Of a DNA stretch of 64,000 nucleotides, positions 19,207 through 28,127 are shown piece after piece (positions within the stretch are counted from its first letter, which is position 1; each line of letters opens with the position of its first letter). The stretch is taken from assembly GCA_937125395.1 (NCBI GenBank), contig CAKZLI010000060.1:1-64000 (forward strand), read 5' to 3'. The DNA is from an uncultured Glaciecola sp. (GTDB lineage: Bacteria; Pseudomonadota; Gammaproteobacteria; Enterobacterales; Alteromonadaceae). A program made the position numbers and the translations under genes. Below the pieces are notes generated by a model. That model saw only the letters and a list, made by a program, of their open reading frames with translations. It was not told where the DNA came from and made no database searches.

Positions 19207-21423
19207 ATGACAGTTTTCGCTGTTGCTCCTAGCGTACAATACTCGGAGCGTGATGCTACCTTATTCACGAAAGCGAGCTATAATGTAGCTGCTGCTTTCG
19301 CAGGTGTATCGCGTTGGGGTAAAGTTGGTGAGCCAATCCACGTAACAGGTGGTGAACAAGATTTCAAAGACAAGGTGTTTCAGCCGAATGATGCTACCTA
19401 CCTAGACTATTTCATGGCTATCGACTATGCTCGATATTCAGATGAATTTATGTTCTTGCGTATGTGTGGTGCAACGGCTCGTAATGCTGTAAATACTGGC
19501 GCCAATGCTGTTCGTGTTGATACTAAAGATGACTTCGAGTCAACTTCATTCGTTAATGATGTTACTTTCGTTGGTCGTTATCCGGGAACTTTAGGTAACT
19601 CTATCACTGTTCATACGATTGACGGTGCTGGCTTCGACACAAGTGAGTTTAACGACTTCCTAACTTACCGTCCACAAGAAGGTGAGTTTACAATTGTGTT
19701 GGTTGATAACACTGGCGAAATCACTGGCGGTGGTGGTCAGGTCAATCAGGTCGATCAGGTAACTCTAACAGGACTCGTTGGAGCTCAGGCTGATACTTTA
19801 GTATTAGGTGGTGTGAATGTTACCATTCCGGCAAATACAAACGCAGGTGTCGATTCTGCCGCTTTAATTACTGCTATTGACGATGTTGCTGAATACGGCA
19901 ATACGACATTAGTAAATGCGGTTCCTGATACTCATAAAGTTGTGTCGGTTTCTATTGGTGGTGTTCAAGAAGCAAATGATGCTAACTTTGTGCTGTTAGG
20001 TGTAGCTGCTTCAGTTGCTATAAACGATACACCAGCTCAGGTAGCAACCAAGGTTAAAGCCGCTTATGATACAGCCGCTAGTACAGCCGTATTCAGTTCA
20101 TTTGAGATCGATCCAGATGATGATACTCGTATCATAGCAGTCAATGCAGTTCGTGGTGACGTTGCTGTTCAAGCTCACACTCAGGTGGGTGGCTCAACAT
20201 TAACATTAACTGACACAGTTGATATTCCATTCGCTGATGGTTTCTCTGTCTTACACTACACTCATACAGCTATCGGTTTACAAGATACTGCAACCTCATC
20301 GGCAACAGACTTAACCACTTTGTCTGCGTCTGTGGTAACAGGTTCTCTTGGTACTATCATCCCAACTGAAGTTTATGAGTTAGTTCAGGATGTTGCTGGT
20401 GCTAAGAACTCAATGGGTGGCAACGCTTACTTCTATGATGTATTGAAGAATGGTTCTAACTACATCTACAGTGCGATTCGAAATGGTCTTGCTGTTGGTG
20501 ACGTGGTAATGGCTGGCGGTGTTGATGATTACAATATCGATCGTACGTCTGGTTATGATGAATTCTCTAACAGTGAATTATATGATGTAAGCATGATCGT
20601 TGGTGTGGGCACTATCGGTGAACAGCAATCAGCTGTTGATGCTTCAATCACACGTCGCGATTGTGTTACCTTCCTGTCTCCTCCAATCGATTCGGTTGTT
20701 GGTGCTCGCGGTAACGAACGCAGTAACGTAGTTGCATGGCGCAACGAGCAATTACTACGCGATAGTTCATACATGTTTATGGACGACCAGTGGGCTGTTG
20801 TTTGGGATGAGTATAACTCAACTGAACGCTGGATTCCTGCTGCTGGTGGTACTGCTGGTTTGTATGCTCGTGCTATTGCTCTTGAGGGTCCATGGAAGTC
20901 TCCTGCGTTCCTTAACCGTGGTAAGTATAAAGGATACCGTCGTATGGCATGGCGTCCGGGTCCTACTGACCGTAAGGAACTTTACAAGAATCAGATCAAC
21001 TCAATCGTTACTCGTAAAGAGGGTATCGTGTTATGGGGTGATAAAACTGGTCTAAGTCGTCCTAGTGCGTTCGGACACCTGAATGTTCGTGGTACGTTCA
21101 TCATGGTAGAGAAGAATATCGCTACTATGGCTGAGTACTTCCTAGGTGAGAACAATGACGCGTTCACTCGTGCTATGTTCACTAACACTGTACGTCCATA
21201 CATTCGTGATCTAGAAGGCCGTAATGCTATCCTTGAAGGTAAAGTTAAGTGTGATGAAACCAATAACACTGGTCAAATCATTGCTACTAACCAAATGGTC
21301 GCAGGTATTTGGATCAAACCACAATATTCAATCAACTGGATATTCTTGGATTTTGCCGCTCTACGTCCTGACATGAGCTTCGATGAAATTGAAAACGGTG
21401 GCGGCATTGTCGCGGCTGGCTAA
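19207..21423 (+). CDS. 18: Tail sheath protein gp18-like
   Basis: 738 aa (T4 gp18: 659), the contractile sheath subunit. The N-terminus (FAVAPSVQYSERD … VAAAFAGVSRWGKVGEP) and C-terminus (PSAFGHLNVRGTFIMVEKNIA … AGIWIKPQYSINWIFLDFAA) are the conserved sheath regions that build the inner handshake. The extra length is in residues ~150-380 (TLTGLVGAQADTLVLGGVNV …), a Ser/Thr/Val-rich insertion likely to form a surface-exposed protrusion domain. Strong SD (GAGAGGATAA). The tail-tube gene follows 10 nt after the stop. Confidence 0.9.
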   Translation: MTVFAVAPSVQYSERDATLFTKASYNVAAAFAGVSRWGKVGEPIHVTGGEQDFKDKVFQPNDATYLDYFMAIDYARYSDEFMFLRMCGATARNAVNTGANAVRVDTKDDFESTSFVNDVTFVGRYPGTLGNSITVHTIDGAGFDTSEFNDFLTYRPQEGEFTIVLVDNTGEITGGGGQVNQVDQVTLTGLVGAQADTLVLGGVNVTIPANTNAGVDSAALITAIDDVAEYGNTTLVNAVPDTHKVVSVSIGGVQEANDANFVLLGVAASVAINDTPAQVATKVKAAYDTAASTAVFSSFEIDPDDDTRIIAVNAVRGDVAVQAHTQVGGSTLTLTDTVDIPFADGFSVLHYTHTAIGLQDTATSSATDLTTLSASVVTGSLGTIIPTEVYELVQDVAGAKNSMGGNAYFYDVLKNGSNYIYSAIRNGLAVGDVVMAGGVDDYNIDRTSGYDEFSNSELYDVSMIVGVGTIGEQQSAVDASITRRDCVTFLSPPIDSVVGARGNERSNVVAWRNEQLLRDSSYMFMDDQWAVVWDEYNSTERWIPAAGGTAGLYARAIALEGPWKSPAFLNRGKYKGYRRMAWRPGPTDRKELYKNQINSIVTRKEGIVLWGDKTGLSRPSAFGHLNVRGTFIMVEKNIATMAEYFLGENNDAFTRAMFTNTVRPYIRDLEGRNAILEGKVKCDETNNTGQIIATNQMVAGIWIKPQYSINWIFLDFAALRPDMSFDEIENGGGIVAAG

Positions 21424-21433
21424 GGAGAATTAA

Positions 21434-21964
21434 ATGAAAATTTCAGATTTCCAATCTGCATTACAGCGACATGGTGGCGTTCAGCGTCAGCATCGCTGGC
21501 GTGTAATTCTGAATTTGCCGCCGACGGTTGCAAGTGCAGATTTAATCAAGGATATGTCGCTGACAGCTATCACTACTCAGCTTCCACCAAGTACTCTTGG
21601 TGAAATCCTTATCCCGTATGCTGGTCGAGAGATCCCACTTCCGGGAGACCGTAAGTTTGAACCGTTCCCAATCACCTTTATCGGTGTTGAAGATGATGCA
21701 ATCCACGAAGCTTGTGAAGCATGGTCTGAACTGTTTAATGGTACGGAATCTAACACTCAAACAGGTGCTCTAGAAGACCTTATGGTTGATGTTGAGCTTC
21801 AGCTGCTACGTGAAGATGACAGTGTTATCCGCTCGTACTTCTTAGAAGGTTCATGGCCTCAAGAAGTTGGATCATTGGAACTGGACAAGCAATCGCAAGA
21901 TTCTTTTTCTCAGTTTACATTGACTTTACGTTATATCCAGCATACTCATAACAAAACTCTATAA
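21434..21964 (+). CDS. 19: Tail tube protein gp19-like
   Basis: 176 aa, close to T4 gp19 (163 aa). DFQSALQRHGGVQRQHRWRV at the N-terminus, then a beta-rich core with IPYAGREIPLPGD and FEPFPITFIGVEDDA, and a C-terminal strand ending SQFTLTLRYIQH. These are the tube-fold signatures for stacking hexamers. Directly downstream of the sheath gene with SD AAGGAG, and followed by a terminator. Confidence 0.9.
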   Translation: MKISDFQSALQRHGGVQRQHRWRVILNLPPTVASADLIKDMSLTAITTQLPPSTLGEILIPYAGREIPLPGDRKFEPFPITFIGVEDDAIHEACEAWSELFNGTESNTQTGALEDLMVDVELQLLREDDSVIRSYFLEGSWPQEVGSLELDKQSQDSFSQFTLTLRYIQHTHNKTL

Positions 21965-21967
21965 TAT

Positions 21968-22005
21968 TAAGCCCTCATCGTTTTATACGGTGGGGGCTTT
22001 TCTTT
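21968..22005 (+). terminator. Rho-independent terminator after gp19
   Basis: Twelve-base-pair stem AAGCCCTCATCG/CGGTGGGGGCTT (with G-U pairs), then TTTTCTTT. Confidence 0.8.
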
Positions 22006-22011
22006 GAACGA

Positions 22012-22018
22012 CTAAATA
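22012..22018 (+). promoter_or_regulatory. Late promoter motif CTAAATA (portal)
   Basis: CTAAATA 38 nt before ATG 22057, just after the gp19 terminator. Confidence 0.6.
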
Positions 22019-22056
22019 CCGTTAGTACCTCTAAATCAGAGAAAGAGATTAATATA

Positions 22057-23754
22057 ATGAAACAGTTTCTAAAGGAAAACTTCGGTGGTCTAGGCTCGTT
22101 TGCTGAGATATTCGATCATGGTAGAAAGACAAGTAAGAAGCAAGACAAAGAAGATCAAAAGGTTTACGACAAAACCAATGTCATAGAGATTGAAGCAACT
22201 GACGCTGATACCTTTGTGACTGTAGGTGGTGTAAGTGCTGTTGAGTCTTCAGCTATGTCGACCAATCTCGATGAACAGCGAGCACAAGTTGAAGAATATA
22301 TGGCTATGGCTGAGACTCCTGAAGTTGATGAAGCCGTGGACAACATTATTAACGATATGGTATCTGTTAATGATGATGAGGACGCTGTTTCTGTTAATCT
22401 GGAGAAAGTGGAAGGTGTTAGCGAAGCCACTAAAGAGAAGATTAGAGAAGAGTTCCGCTACATCGTTGGTATTATGAAATTCAATGAAATGGCATACGAT
22501 CGTTGTCGTGACTGGTATGTTACAGGTCGTCAAGCTTTTCAGGTTATTGTTAATCCAAAACGTCCATCGCTTGGGATCCTTAAGCTTGTTATGCTTGACT
22601 CTCGCAGCATCCGTAAAATCAAGGATGTTAAGCAAGAGAAAGGTGCAGACGGTGTTATGTCGATTAAGAGCGTTGAAGAGTTCTTTGTATATGATCCCAA
22701 CGTCGTAAGCGAAAACCAAGGCTCAAGTCGTACCTTCCAGTCGATTAAACAACGAGCTAAACTTTCATCTGACTCAGTTATTTACGTAGACAGTGGTCGC
22801 AAGCGTCTTAAAAACGGACTTGTTCCTTCATACCTACATAAAGCTATCAAGGTATTGAACAGTTTAGTTAATGTCGAGGATGCAACGGTTATCTATGCTA
22901 TAACTCGTGCTCCAGAGAAACGTGCTTTCTACCTAGATGTTGGTTCACTGGCTCCGAAGTCAGCTATCGCTTATCTATCACAGATGGAATCTCGCTTTAA
23001 GACGAAACTAACTTTCAACCAGACTAACGGTAAGGTTGAAGGCGAAGCTGCTAGTCTAGGTATTGTTCAGGATTACTGGTTACCACGCAAAGACGGCATG
23101 AACGCAACAGAAATTGGTTCGGTTGAGGGTGGTAGTGCTTTATCTCAAATGATGGAACCTGTCCATTATCAACTACAGAAGCTTTATCGTGCGCTAAATC
23201 TACCTAAAGGACGCATCGAAGACGGTGGTGGTTCTGTTAATTTCGGCGGAAGTGACCTTGGTGAGATTACACGTGAAGAGTACAGATTTGGTAAGTTTGT
23301 TGGTCGTCTAAAGCGTCGCTATTCAAGCATATTCAAACAGGCTCTTAAGCTGCAATTGATTCTCAAGAATATCACAACCGAAGATGATTGGAATGAGAAG
23401 ATAGAACATTATATCTCATTTGATTATTCGGCTGATAACTACATTAAAGAACAACAGGAAGTCGCTACATTACAGGATCGTTATAATGCTCTGGCAACTA
23501 TCGAACCTTATGTTGGTAACCTAATTTCACGTGATACCGTAATGCGCGATATTCTCAAAATGTCAGATGAACAAATTAAGGATGAAGCGAAGAAGATAGC
23601 TGATGAACAAAAGGCTGGTCTATACGGTATTGCAACTGAAACAGATGAATTCGGAGAAATCACCGAGAAAGTCACTCCTGCTCTCAAACGTAATGATGGT
23701 GGCGAAGATGACAGAACACAGAATCCGCTAAAGTTTTCTAACGACGACTTTTAA
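22057..23754 (+). CDS. 20: Portal protein gp20-like
   Basis: 565 aa (T4 gp20: 524), the dodecameric portal through which DNA is packaged. VDEAVDNIINDMV and EKIREEFRYIVGIMKFNEMAYDRCRDWYVTGRQAF are typical portal clip/wing segments. The stretch DYWLPRKDGMNATEIGSVEGG followed by YQLQKLYRALNLPKGRI is the conserved T4-type core. The N-terminus (MKQFLKENFGGLGSFAEIF) is amphipathic. The tail end is acidic. Prohead genes follow in T4 order. Confidence 0.9.
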   Translation: MKQFLKENFGGLGSFAEIFDHGRKTSKKQDKEDQKVYDKTNVIEIEATDADTFVTVGGVSAVESSAMSTNLDEQRAQVEEYMAMAETPEVDEAVDNIINDMVSVNDDEDAVSVNLEKVEGVSEATKEKIREEFRYIVGIMKFNEMAYDRCRDWYVTGRQAFQVIVNPKRPSLGILKLVMLDSRSIRKIKDVKQEKGADGVMSIKSVEEFFVYDPNVVSENQGSSRTFQSIKQRAKLSSDSVIYVDSGRKRLKNGLVPSYLHKAIKVLNSLVNVEDATVIYAITRAPEKRAFYLDVGSLAPKSAIAYLSQMESRFKTKLTFNQTNGKVEGEAASLGIVQDYWLPRKDGMNATEIGSVEGGSALSQMMEPVHYQLQKLYRALNLPKGRIEDGGGSVNFGGSDLGEITREEYRFGKFVGRLKRRYSSIFKQALKLQLILKNITTEDDWNEKIEHYISFDYSADNYIKEQQEVATLQDRYNALATIEPYVGNLISRDTVMRDILKMSDEQIKDEAKKIADEQKAGLYGIATETDEFGEITEKVTPALKRNDGGEDDRTQNPLKFSNDDF

Positions 23755-23759
23755 CGACC

Positions 23760-23766
23760 CTAAGTA
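23760..23766 (+). promoter_or_regulatory. Late promoter motif CTAAGTA (prohead core)
   Basis: CTAAGTA 29 nt before ATG 23796. Confidence 0.6.
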
Positions 23767-23795
23767 ATCTAAAATCAATTATGAGGATAAACCCC

Positions 23796-23942
23796 ATGGA
23801 AAACTTAAAAGCGTTGCTGTCAGCTATTCAGGCTGGTAAATTGGATGAAGCAGATAAGCTGTTGGAATCTGAAATGAAGACACGTACCGATGCTATCATC
23901 GAAAATGGTCGTGCATTCATCGCGAAGAGCATCAAAGCCTAG
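23796..23942 (+). CDS. 67: Prohead core protein gp67-like (48 aa)
   Basis: A 48-aa ORF with SD AGGATAA. It matches the first ~50 residues of T4 gp67 in length and pattern: a helix (ENLKALLSAIQAGKLDEA), then LLESEMKTRTDAIIENGRAFIA, as T4 has 'LFAEAMAARTIDLIKEEKIAIA'. It lacks the long Asp/Glu-rich tail of T4 gp67 (80 aa). LLE-SE could be a gp21 cleavage site. It lies exactly between portal and gp68/protease as in T4, and is the shortest recognisable member of the head-core set. Confidence 0.75.
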   Translation: MENLKALLSAIQAGKLDEADKLLESEMKTRTDAIIENGRAFIAKSIKA

Positions 23943-23951
23943 GAGTTAATC

Positions 23952-24233
23952 ATGTCTAATATCGCAACTTTCAGTGATTATTTGGCTGAAGCTGCTCTAG
24001 ACGAAGCATTGATTACTAAGGTTGACTCCAAAGGCCGGAAAACCAAACGCAAGAAAAAGCGTAAGGGTTTCAAACTGGTCAATGGCAAATACGTTAAGAT
24101 GTCTTCAAGCGAGAAGCTAAATCGTTCTAAAGGTAGTAAGCGTGGCAATCGTAAAAAGGTTGGCAAGCGTAACCAAATTAATCGCAAAACGGCTAAAGCT
24201 AAGAAGAAACGCAGTAATATGGGAGTACGATAA
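23952..24233 (+). CDS. 68: Prohead core protein gp68-like, highly basic
   Basis: 93 aa, in the gp68 position. The N-terminus SNIATFSDYLAEAALDEALI holds two gp21-type cleavage motifs (LAE|A after residue 13, LDE|A after residue 18). The rest is extremely Lys/Arg-rich (KTKRKKKRKGF, NRKKVGKRNQINRK), fitting a DNA-binding core peptide left in the head after maturation. It is shorter than T4 gp68 (141 aa), and the match is by position and tag rather than by detailed similarity. Stop overlaps the protease start (TAATG). Confidence 0.65.
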   Translation: MSNIATFSDYLAEAALDEALITKVDSKGRKTKRKKKRKGFKLVNGKYVKMSSSEKLNRSKGSKRGNRKKVGKRNQINRKTAKAKKKRSNMGVR

Positions 24234-24895
24234 TGAAAATGAATCTTATTGTCGAAAACCTTCATGGCGCTTCTAAGCTGGAAATACTTACAGAACAAAC
24301 CCAACACGGTAAGAAGTTATTCATTGAGGGTCCGATGGTTATGACTAACCAGAAGAACCGAAATGGTCGTAACTATGATTTTGATACCGTTGGTGTTCCA
24401 AGTGTTGATCGTTATATTCAGGAATATGTAAACGACCGCCGAGCAATTGGTGAGGTAGAACATCCTGATTATCCGTTCCCTAAGTTAAGTAAAGCCGCAA
24501 TCAAGGTTGACAGTCTAGTCTGGGAGGGTTTCAACTCCATAGGCAAGGCTCAAGTTCTAAACAATGAAAACGGACAGATCATTCGCTCATTAATTGAAGC
24601 GGATTTTAACATGGCAGTATCGACACGTGGTCTCGGTGACGTTGAAAACAGAAATGGTGTAGATGAGGTTCTCCCTGGATTTATGCTAACTGCTGTTGAT
24701 GTTGTGGACCGACCATCAGGTCAAGTGTGTTACATGAAAGCTTTGAAAGAGGGTATTGATTGGCAGATGAATGAATCAGGGATTGCTGTCCCGGTTGACT
24801 TCTCTGACAGCGTGGATAGCATTATCAATGAGAATCGACTCCTTGAAAATGACTTCCTTTTACGCTTTGAAAAAGCAGTATCTAAACTAGGCTGA
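24233..24895 (+). CDS. 21: Prohead maturation protease gp21-like
   Basis: 220 aa (T4 gp21: 212), a herpes-assemblin-type serine protease that cuts scaffold, core and capsid proteins after (L/I)-x-E. Catalytic His77 is in GEVEHPD and Ser130 in AVSTRGLGD; both are in the usual spacing. IEGPMVMTNQKNRNGRNYD is the conserved N-terminal strand region. Autocleavage motifs may lie at ILTE (residue 21). Coupled to gp68, followed by the scaffold gene. Confidence 0.9.
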   Translation: MKMNLIVENLHGASKLEILTEQTQHGKKLFIEGPMVMTNQKNRNGRNYDFDTVGVPSVDRYIQEYVNDRRAIGEVEHPDYPFPKLSKAAIKVDSLVWEGFNSIGKAQVLNNENGQIIRSLIEADFNMAVSTRGLGDVENRNGVDEVLPGFMLTAVDVVDRPSGQVCYMKALKEGIDWQMNESGIAVPVDFSDSVDSIINENRLLENDFLLRFEKAVSKLG

Positions 24896-24906
24896 TAAAT
24901 CGGTCA

Positions 24907-24913
24907 CTAAATA
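24907..24913 (+). promoter_or_regulatory. Late promoter motif CTAAATA (scaffold)
   Basis: CTAAATA 29 nt before ATG 24943. Confidence 0.6.
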
Positions 24914-24942
24914 ACTTCATATCTTACTAGGAGAAGACTACA

Positions 24943-25728
24943 ATGTCTATCAAGAAATTATTTGAGGGTGTCGAAGGCATCTCAGAAGAAACACTAGGTC
25001 GCGTTGAGCAGATCATCGAAACTAAAGCTGAAGAGAAGTCTCAAAAGGCTATCACTGAAGCTAATGATCTTCATACTCAAGAAGTAATTGACCTAAAAGA
25101 GTCACATGCTCAAGAGCTTGCTGATAAAGATGAGCTTATGGAGTCGGCTAAAGAAGACGCTGTTGAGTCTTTAGTTGAATCTCTAGATGAATACCTTAAT
25201 GTTAAAGCAACCGAGTGGGCAGAAGCTAACGCAGTCGGCATTGACAGCAAAATTAAACTAGAAATGGCGAACAACGTTCTTACTGGTTTGGTTAGTTTGG
25301 TTGAATCAAACAACATGACAGTTGCAGAAGATTCTGAATCTCTAGTTGAATCTCTGGAAGCTGAAGTATCTCGATTAACCGAAAAGGCTGATCGTCTTGA
25401 TGCTGCTAACCTTGATTACGTTGCTAAAGAGCAAACGGAACTTAAGGAAGGCATTGTTAAAACAGTCTGCGAAGGCATGGCTGACACGCAACGTGATAGC
25501 GTATCTGAGTTACTGGAAGGTGTTGAATTCCGTGACGAAGAGCACTTCACAATGAAAGTCGAATCTTACCGTCGCATTGTTGAAAAGAAAGCTGACGACA
25601 AAGGTGATGATACTGAGAAAAAGGATGACAAAAAGGATGACGGCAAAAAAGAAGATAAGGGTGACAAACAAGTTGACGAAAACGTGAATGAAACCGCTGC
25701 TAGCGTTCTTGCATTCCTTAAATCTTAA
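24943..25728 (+). CDS. 22: Prohead scaffold protein gp22-like
   Basis: 261 aa (T4 gp22: 269), the major scaffold of the prohead. It is almost entirely helical and acidic with long heptads (QEVIDLKESHAQELADKDEL, SLVESLEAEVSRLTEKADRL), several LxE protease sites, and a low-complexity K/D/E tail (residues ~225-245) before a conserved C-terminal helix (ASVLAFLKS). In T4 the C-terminus contacts gp23. Placed between protease and major capsid as expected. Confidence 0.85.
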   Translation: MSIKKLFEGVEGISEETLGRVEQIIETKAEEKSQKAITEANDLHTQEVIDLKESHAQELADKDELMESAKEDAVESLVESLDEYLNVKATEWAEANAVGIDSKIKLEMANNVLTGLVSLVESNNMTVAEDSESLVESLEAEVSRLTEKADRLDAANLDYVAKEQTELKEGIVKTVCEGMADTQRDSVSELLEGVEFRDEEHFTMKVESYRRIVEKKADDKGDDTEKKDDKKDDGKKEDKGDKQVDENVNETAASVLAFLKS

Positions 25729-25736
25729 TTCTCATG

Positions 25737-25760
25737 AGTGGGGCGATAATTCACCCCACT
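25737..25760 (+). terminator. Hairpin after gp22, overlapping the gp23 promoter
   Basis: AGTGGGG/CCCCACT stem ending inside the late motif; no good U tract, so possibly only partial termination. Confidence 0.5.
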
Positions 25761-25765
25761 AAGTA
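25759..25765 (+). promoter_or_regulatory. Late promoter motif CTAAGTA (major capsid)
   Basis: CTAAGTA 50 nt before ATG 25816; the first bases overlap the preceding hairpin. Confidence 0.55.
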
Positions 25766-25815
25766 TTTTCACATTCAAACAAAATTTGATAAATTCTAAT
25801 ACAGGAAATTTTACT

Positions 25816-27165
25816 ATGTCTAAGTTAGTAACTGAGCAAATGCGTAAAGACTGGACTCCAGTTGTTGAAGCTGAAGTACCATCGGTTAAAGGTCTTTCTA
25901 AAACTGATATCACTATCCGCTTGCTTGAAAACCAAAATCAGTGGAACCACACTAACCTTGGTGGTCTACAAGAATCTACTGCTCCAGGGAGTGTTAACAC
26001 TCACGCTGGTAAATGGCAACCAATCTTACTAGCAATGGCTAAACGTCTTGCGCCTGTAAACATTGCAATGGAATTCTTCGGTGTTCAGCCTCTTGCTGGT
26101 CCTGATGGTCAAATCTTCGCAATGCGTGCTCGTAAAGGTCTTCATGACGGCACTGCTGCTAACGGCCAACATTCTGCACCTGAATTATTCATGGGTGAGT
26201 CTGATTCTGGTTACTCTGGTACTGGTACTGCTCATGCAGGTGACGTATCTGGCTTTACAGTGAATGAAGTAACTGGCGCAGGTGATGCAACGGCGACTAC
26301 TGCTGGTGAAGGTATGTCAACGGCTGCTGCTGAAACACTTGGGTCTACTGCTACAGGCGCTCAAGCTTGGAACCGTGTAGGTGTTACAATCCAGAAGTCT
26401 AGTGTAACAGCTAAGTCTCGCGGTCTATACGCGGATTACTCTCACGAGCTTCGTCAAGATATGCAAGCGGTTCACGGTGAAGATGTTGATTCAATCTTAT
26501 CTGATATCCTAGTAACTGAGATCCACGCTGAAATGAACCGTGAGTTCATCCGTGTAATGAATATCTCGGCTATGCGTGCAACTTCACATGGTACTAACGG
26601 CGTTGTTGATATGAATGCTGATGTATCTGGTCGTTGGGCACAAGAGAAATGGAAATACATCTTGTTTATGCTTGCTGTTGAAGCTCAAGCGATCGGTATT
26701 GCGACACGTCGTGGTAAAGGTAACAAGGTTCTTTCTTCTCCAAACGTTGCATCTGCATTAGCAATGGCTGGCATGCTTGATAACTCTCCTGCTCTAGTTT
26801 CTCAAAACTCACTGAGCGTTGATGTTACAGGTCAGACATATGCTGGTAAGCTTGCAAATGGTATGGATCTTTATATTGACCCGTATGCAGGTACAATTGA
26901 ATATATCACTCTTGCTTATAAGGGTGCTACGCAATTGGATGCTGGTGCTTACTACGCTCCGTACGTTCCACTAGAAATGTATCGTGCAACTGGTGAAGAT
27001 ACTTTCCAACCGCGTATGGCGTTCAAAACACGTTACGGTATTTGTGCAAACCCATTTGTACAGATCGCAGCAGGTCAGGATCCACAAACGCAAGTTACTG
27101 CTGATGGTCTTGGTACTGATAACAATCCATACTTCAGAAAAATGGCAGTACGCAATTTATTCTAG
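25816..27165 (+). CDS. 23: Major capsid protein gp23-like
   Basis: 449 aa from ATG 25816 (SD ACAGGAAA); an ATG at 25786 would add 10 residues without a good SD. T4 gp23 has 521 aa. The N-terminal ~53 residues should be removed by gp21 at LQE|S (after residue 53), equivalent to the T4 cut after residue 65. Conserved HK97-fold segments follow: PVNIAMEFFGVQPLAGPDGQIFAMRA, SRGLYADYSHELRQDMQAVHG, GNKVLSSPNVASALAMAG and YYAPYVPLEMYRATGEDTF. Followed by a terminator and, instead of gp24, a homing endonuclease. Confidence 0.95.
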   Translation: MSKLVTEQMRKDWTPVVEAEVPSVKGLSKTDITIRLLENQNQWNHTNLGGLQESTAPGSVNTHAGKWQPILLAMAKRLAPVNIAMEFFGVQPLAGPDGQIFAMRARKGLHDGTAANGQHSAPELFMGESDSGYSGTGTAHAGDVSGFTVNEVTGAGDATATTAGEGMSTAAAETLGSTATGAQAWNRVGVTIQKSSVTAKSRGLYADYSHELRQDMQAVHGEDVDSILSDILVTEIHAEMNREFIRVMNISAMRATSHGTNGVVDMNADVSGRWAQEKWKYILFMLAVEAQAIGIATRRGKGNKVLSSPNVASALAMAGMLDNSPALVSQNSLSVDVTGQTYAGKLANGMDLYIDPYAGTIEYITLAYKGATQLDAGAYYAPYVPLEMYRATGEDTFQPRMAFKTRYGICANPFVQIAAGQDPQTQVTADGLGTDNNPYFRKMAVRNLF

Positions 27166-27183
27166 TAAATTGGGAACTATTCT

Positions 27184-27213
27184 AAAGGAGGCCTTCGGGT
27201 CTCCTTTCTTTTT
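27184..27213 (+). terminator. Rho-independent terminator after gp23
   Basis: AAAGGAGGCC-TTCG-GGTCTCCTTT hairpin, then CTTTTT. Confidence 0.9.
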
Positions 27214-27258
27214 GGATATAGATTATGTAAAATGTTTCCAAATACAAGAGGGTATGTT

Positions 27259-28092
27259 ATGTCGTTCATATACAAAATAACCGAGAAAGAAACAGGTAAG
27301 TTTTATATTGGGAGTCGATACAGTAAGAATTGCGACCCAAGCGACATGTTGACGACTTACTTCACATCATCTAAAATTGTTGCTCCGATGATACATTCAA
27401 AAGGAATTGATGCTTTTGAATGTGTTATTTTGAGTGAGGGGCTGAGCGTCGATGACACTCTTATACTAGAGAACGAAATGATAGCTGAAGTATTATTTGA
27501 TAATTTATGTCTCAACCAACAAGCTCATGTAAGTCCAGTCATGTGGAACCCTCATAGGATAGAACGTTCACCTTGGGACGTCCCGCGTTACAAACATCTA
27601 CATCATGTTTGGGGAATGTCGCATATGTTATGGTTGGTGGTTGAGGATAATCCAGATCATATAGGGGATGGCGTCAGTCGCAAGATGTTCTATGATACGT
27701 TCAACGACGGAAAAAGCAAGAAGTTGTTTAAACGTATACATGACATGCTAAAGGACGGCTGGAGGCCTCTTGACGACCCTGAGTGGGTTGATGAATTTGG
27801 TTCGGTAAATATACCCGAGTCAGAACTATTGAGTAAGTTGAACAACATTCCGGTTCCATGGGAACGTAGAAGATCAAATTCAGTACAACAGGCTTGGTCT
27901 CTTGCTCATGAATTCTGGTTAATTAGCCATGTCAACCCAGAACACAATGGAAATGGTGTGTGTCGTAAAGGTGCTGCAAAGATACTCGCGGATGGGAAAT
28001 ACTCGTCTATATTCAAACAGATGATTACCATGTTTAAGGAAGGATGGAGACCAATGGAAGATCCTCGTTGGACTTGTCGTTTCGTTAAGTAA
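27259..28092 (+). CDS. GIY-YIG homing endonuclease
   Basis: 277 aa from ATG 27259 (SD AGAGGG); a longer start at 27232 lacks an SD. The N-terminal ~95 residues are a GIY-YIG nuclease: SFIYKITEKETGKFYIGSR carries the paired strands and catalytic Arg, and ENEMIAEVLF supplies the Glu. The remainder holds two ~75-aa repeats, each with W-(D/E), a helix with HxxWxxxH(M/E), NP(D/E)H-x-G-x-GV-x-RK, and a final GWRP(L/M)(D/E)DP. These are probably duplicated DNA-recognition modules. It sits where T4 has gene 24, between a terminator and a convergent lipoprotein gene, as a free-standing mobile gene would. Confidence 0.8.
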   Translation: MSFIYKITEKETGKFYIGSRYSKNCDPSDMLTTYFTSSKIVAPMIHSKGIDAFECVILSEGLSVDDTLILENEMIAEVLFDNLCLNQQAHVSPVMWNPHRIERSPWDVPRYKHLHHVWGMSHMLWLVVEDNPDHIGDGVSRKMFYDTFNDGKSKKLFKRIHDMLKDGWRPLDDPEWVDEFGSVNIPESELLSKLNNIPVPWERRRSNSVQQAWSLAHEFWLISHVNPEHNGNGVCRKGAAKILADGKYSSIFKQMITMFKEGWRPMEDPRWTCRFVK

Positions 28093-28101
28093 TATCCAAT
28101 C

Positions 28102-28127
28102 AAAAGACCGCCCGAAGGCAGTCTTTT
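28102..28127. terminator. Bidirectional terminator between convergent genes
   Basis: AAAAGACcGCC-CGAA-GGCaGTCTTTT symmetric hairpin between the + strand endonuclease and the minus-strand lipoprotein; A and T tracts on both sides. Confidence 0.85.

Noticed and set aside
22249..22719. 156-aa minus-strand ORF inside the portal gene
   Set aside because: Overlaps conserved portal coding sequence; composition reflects the antisense frame only.
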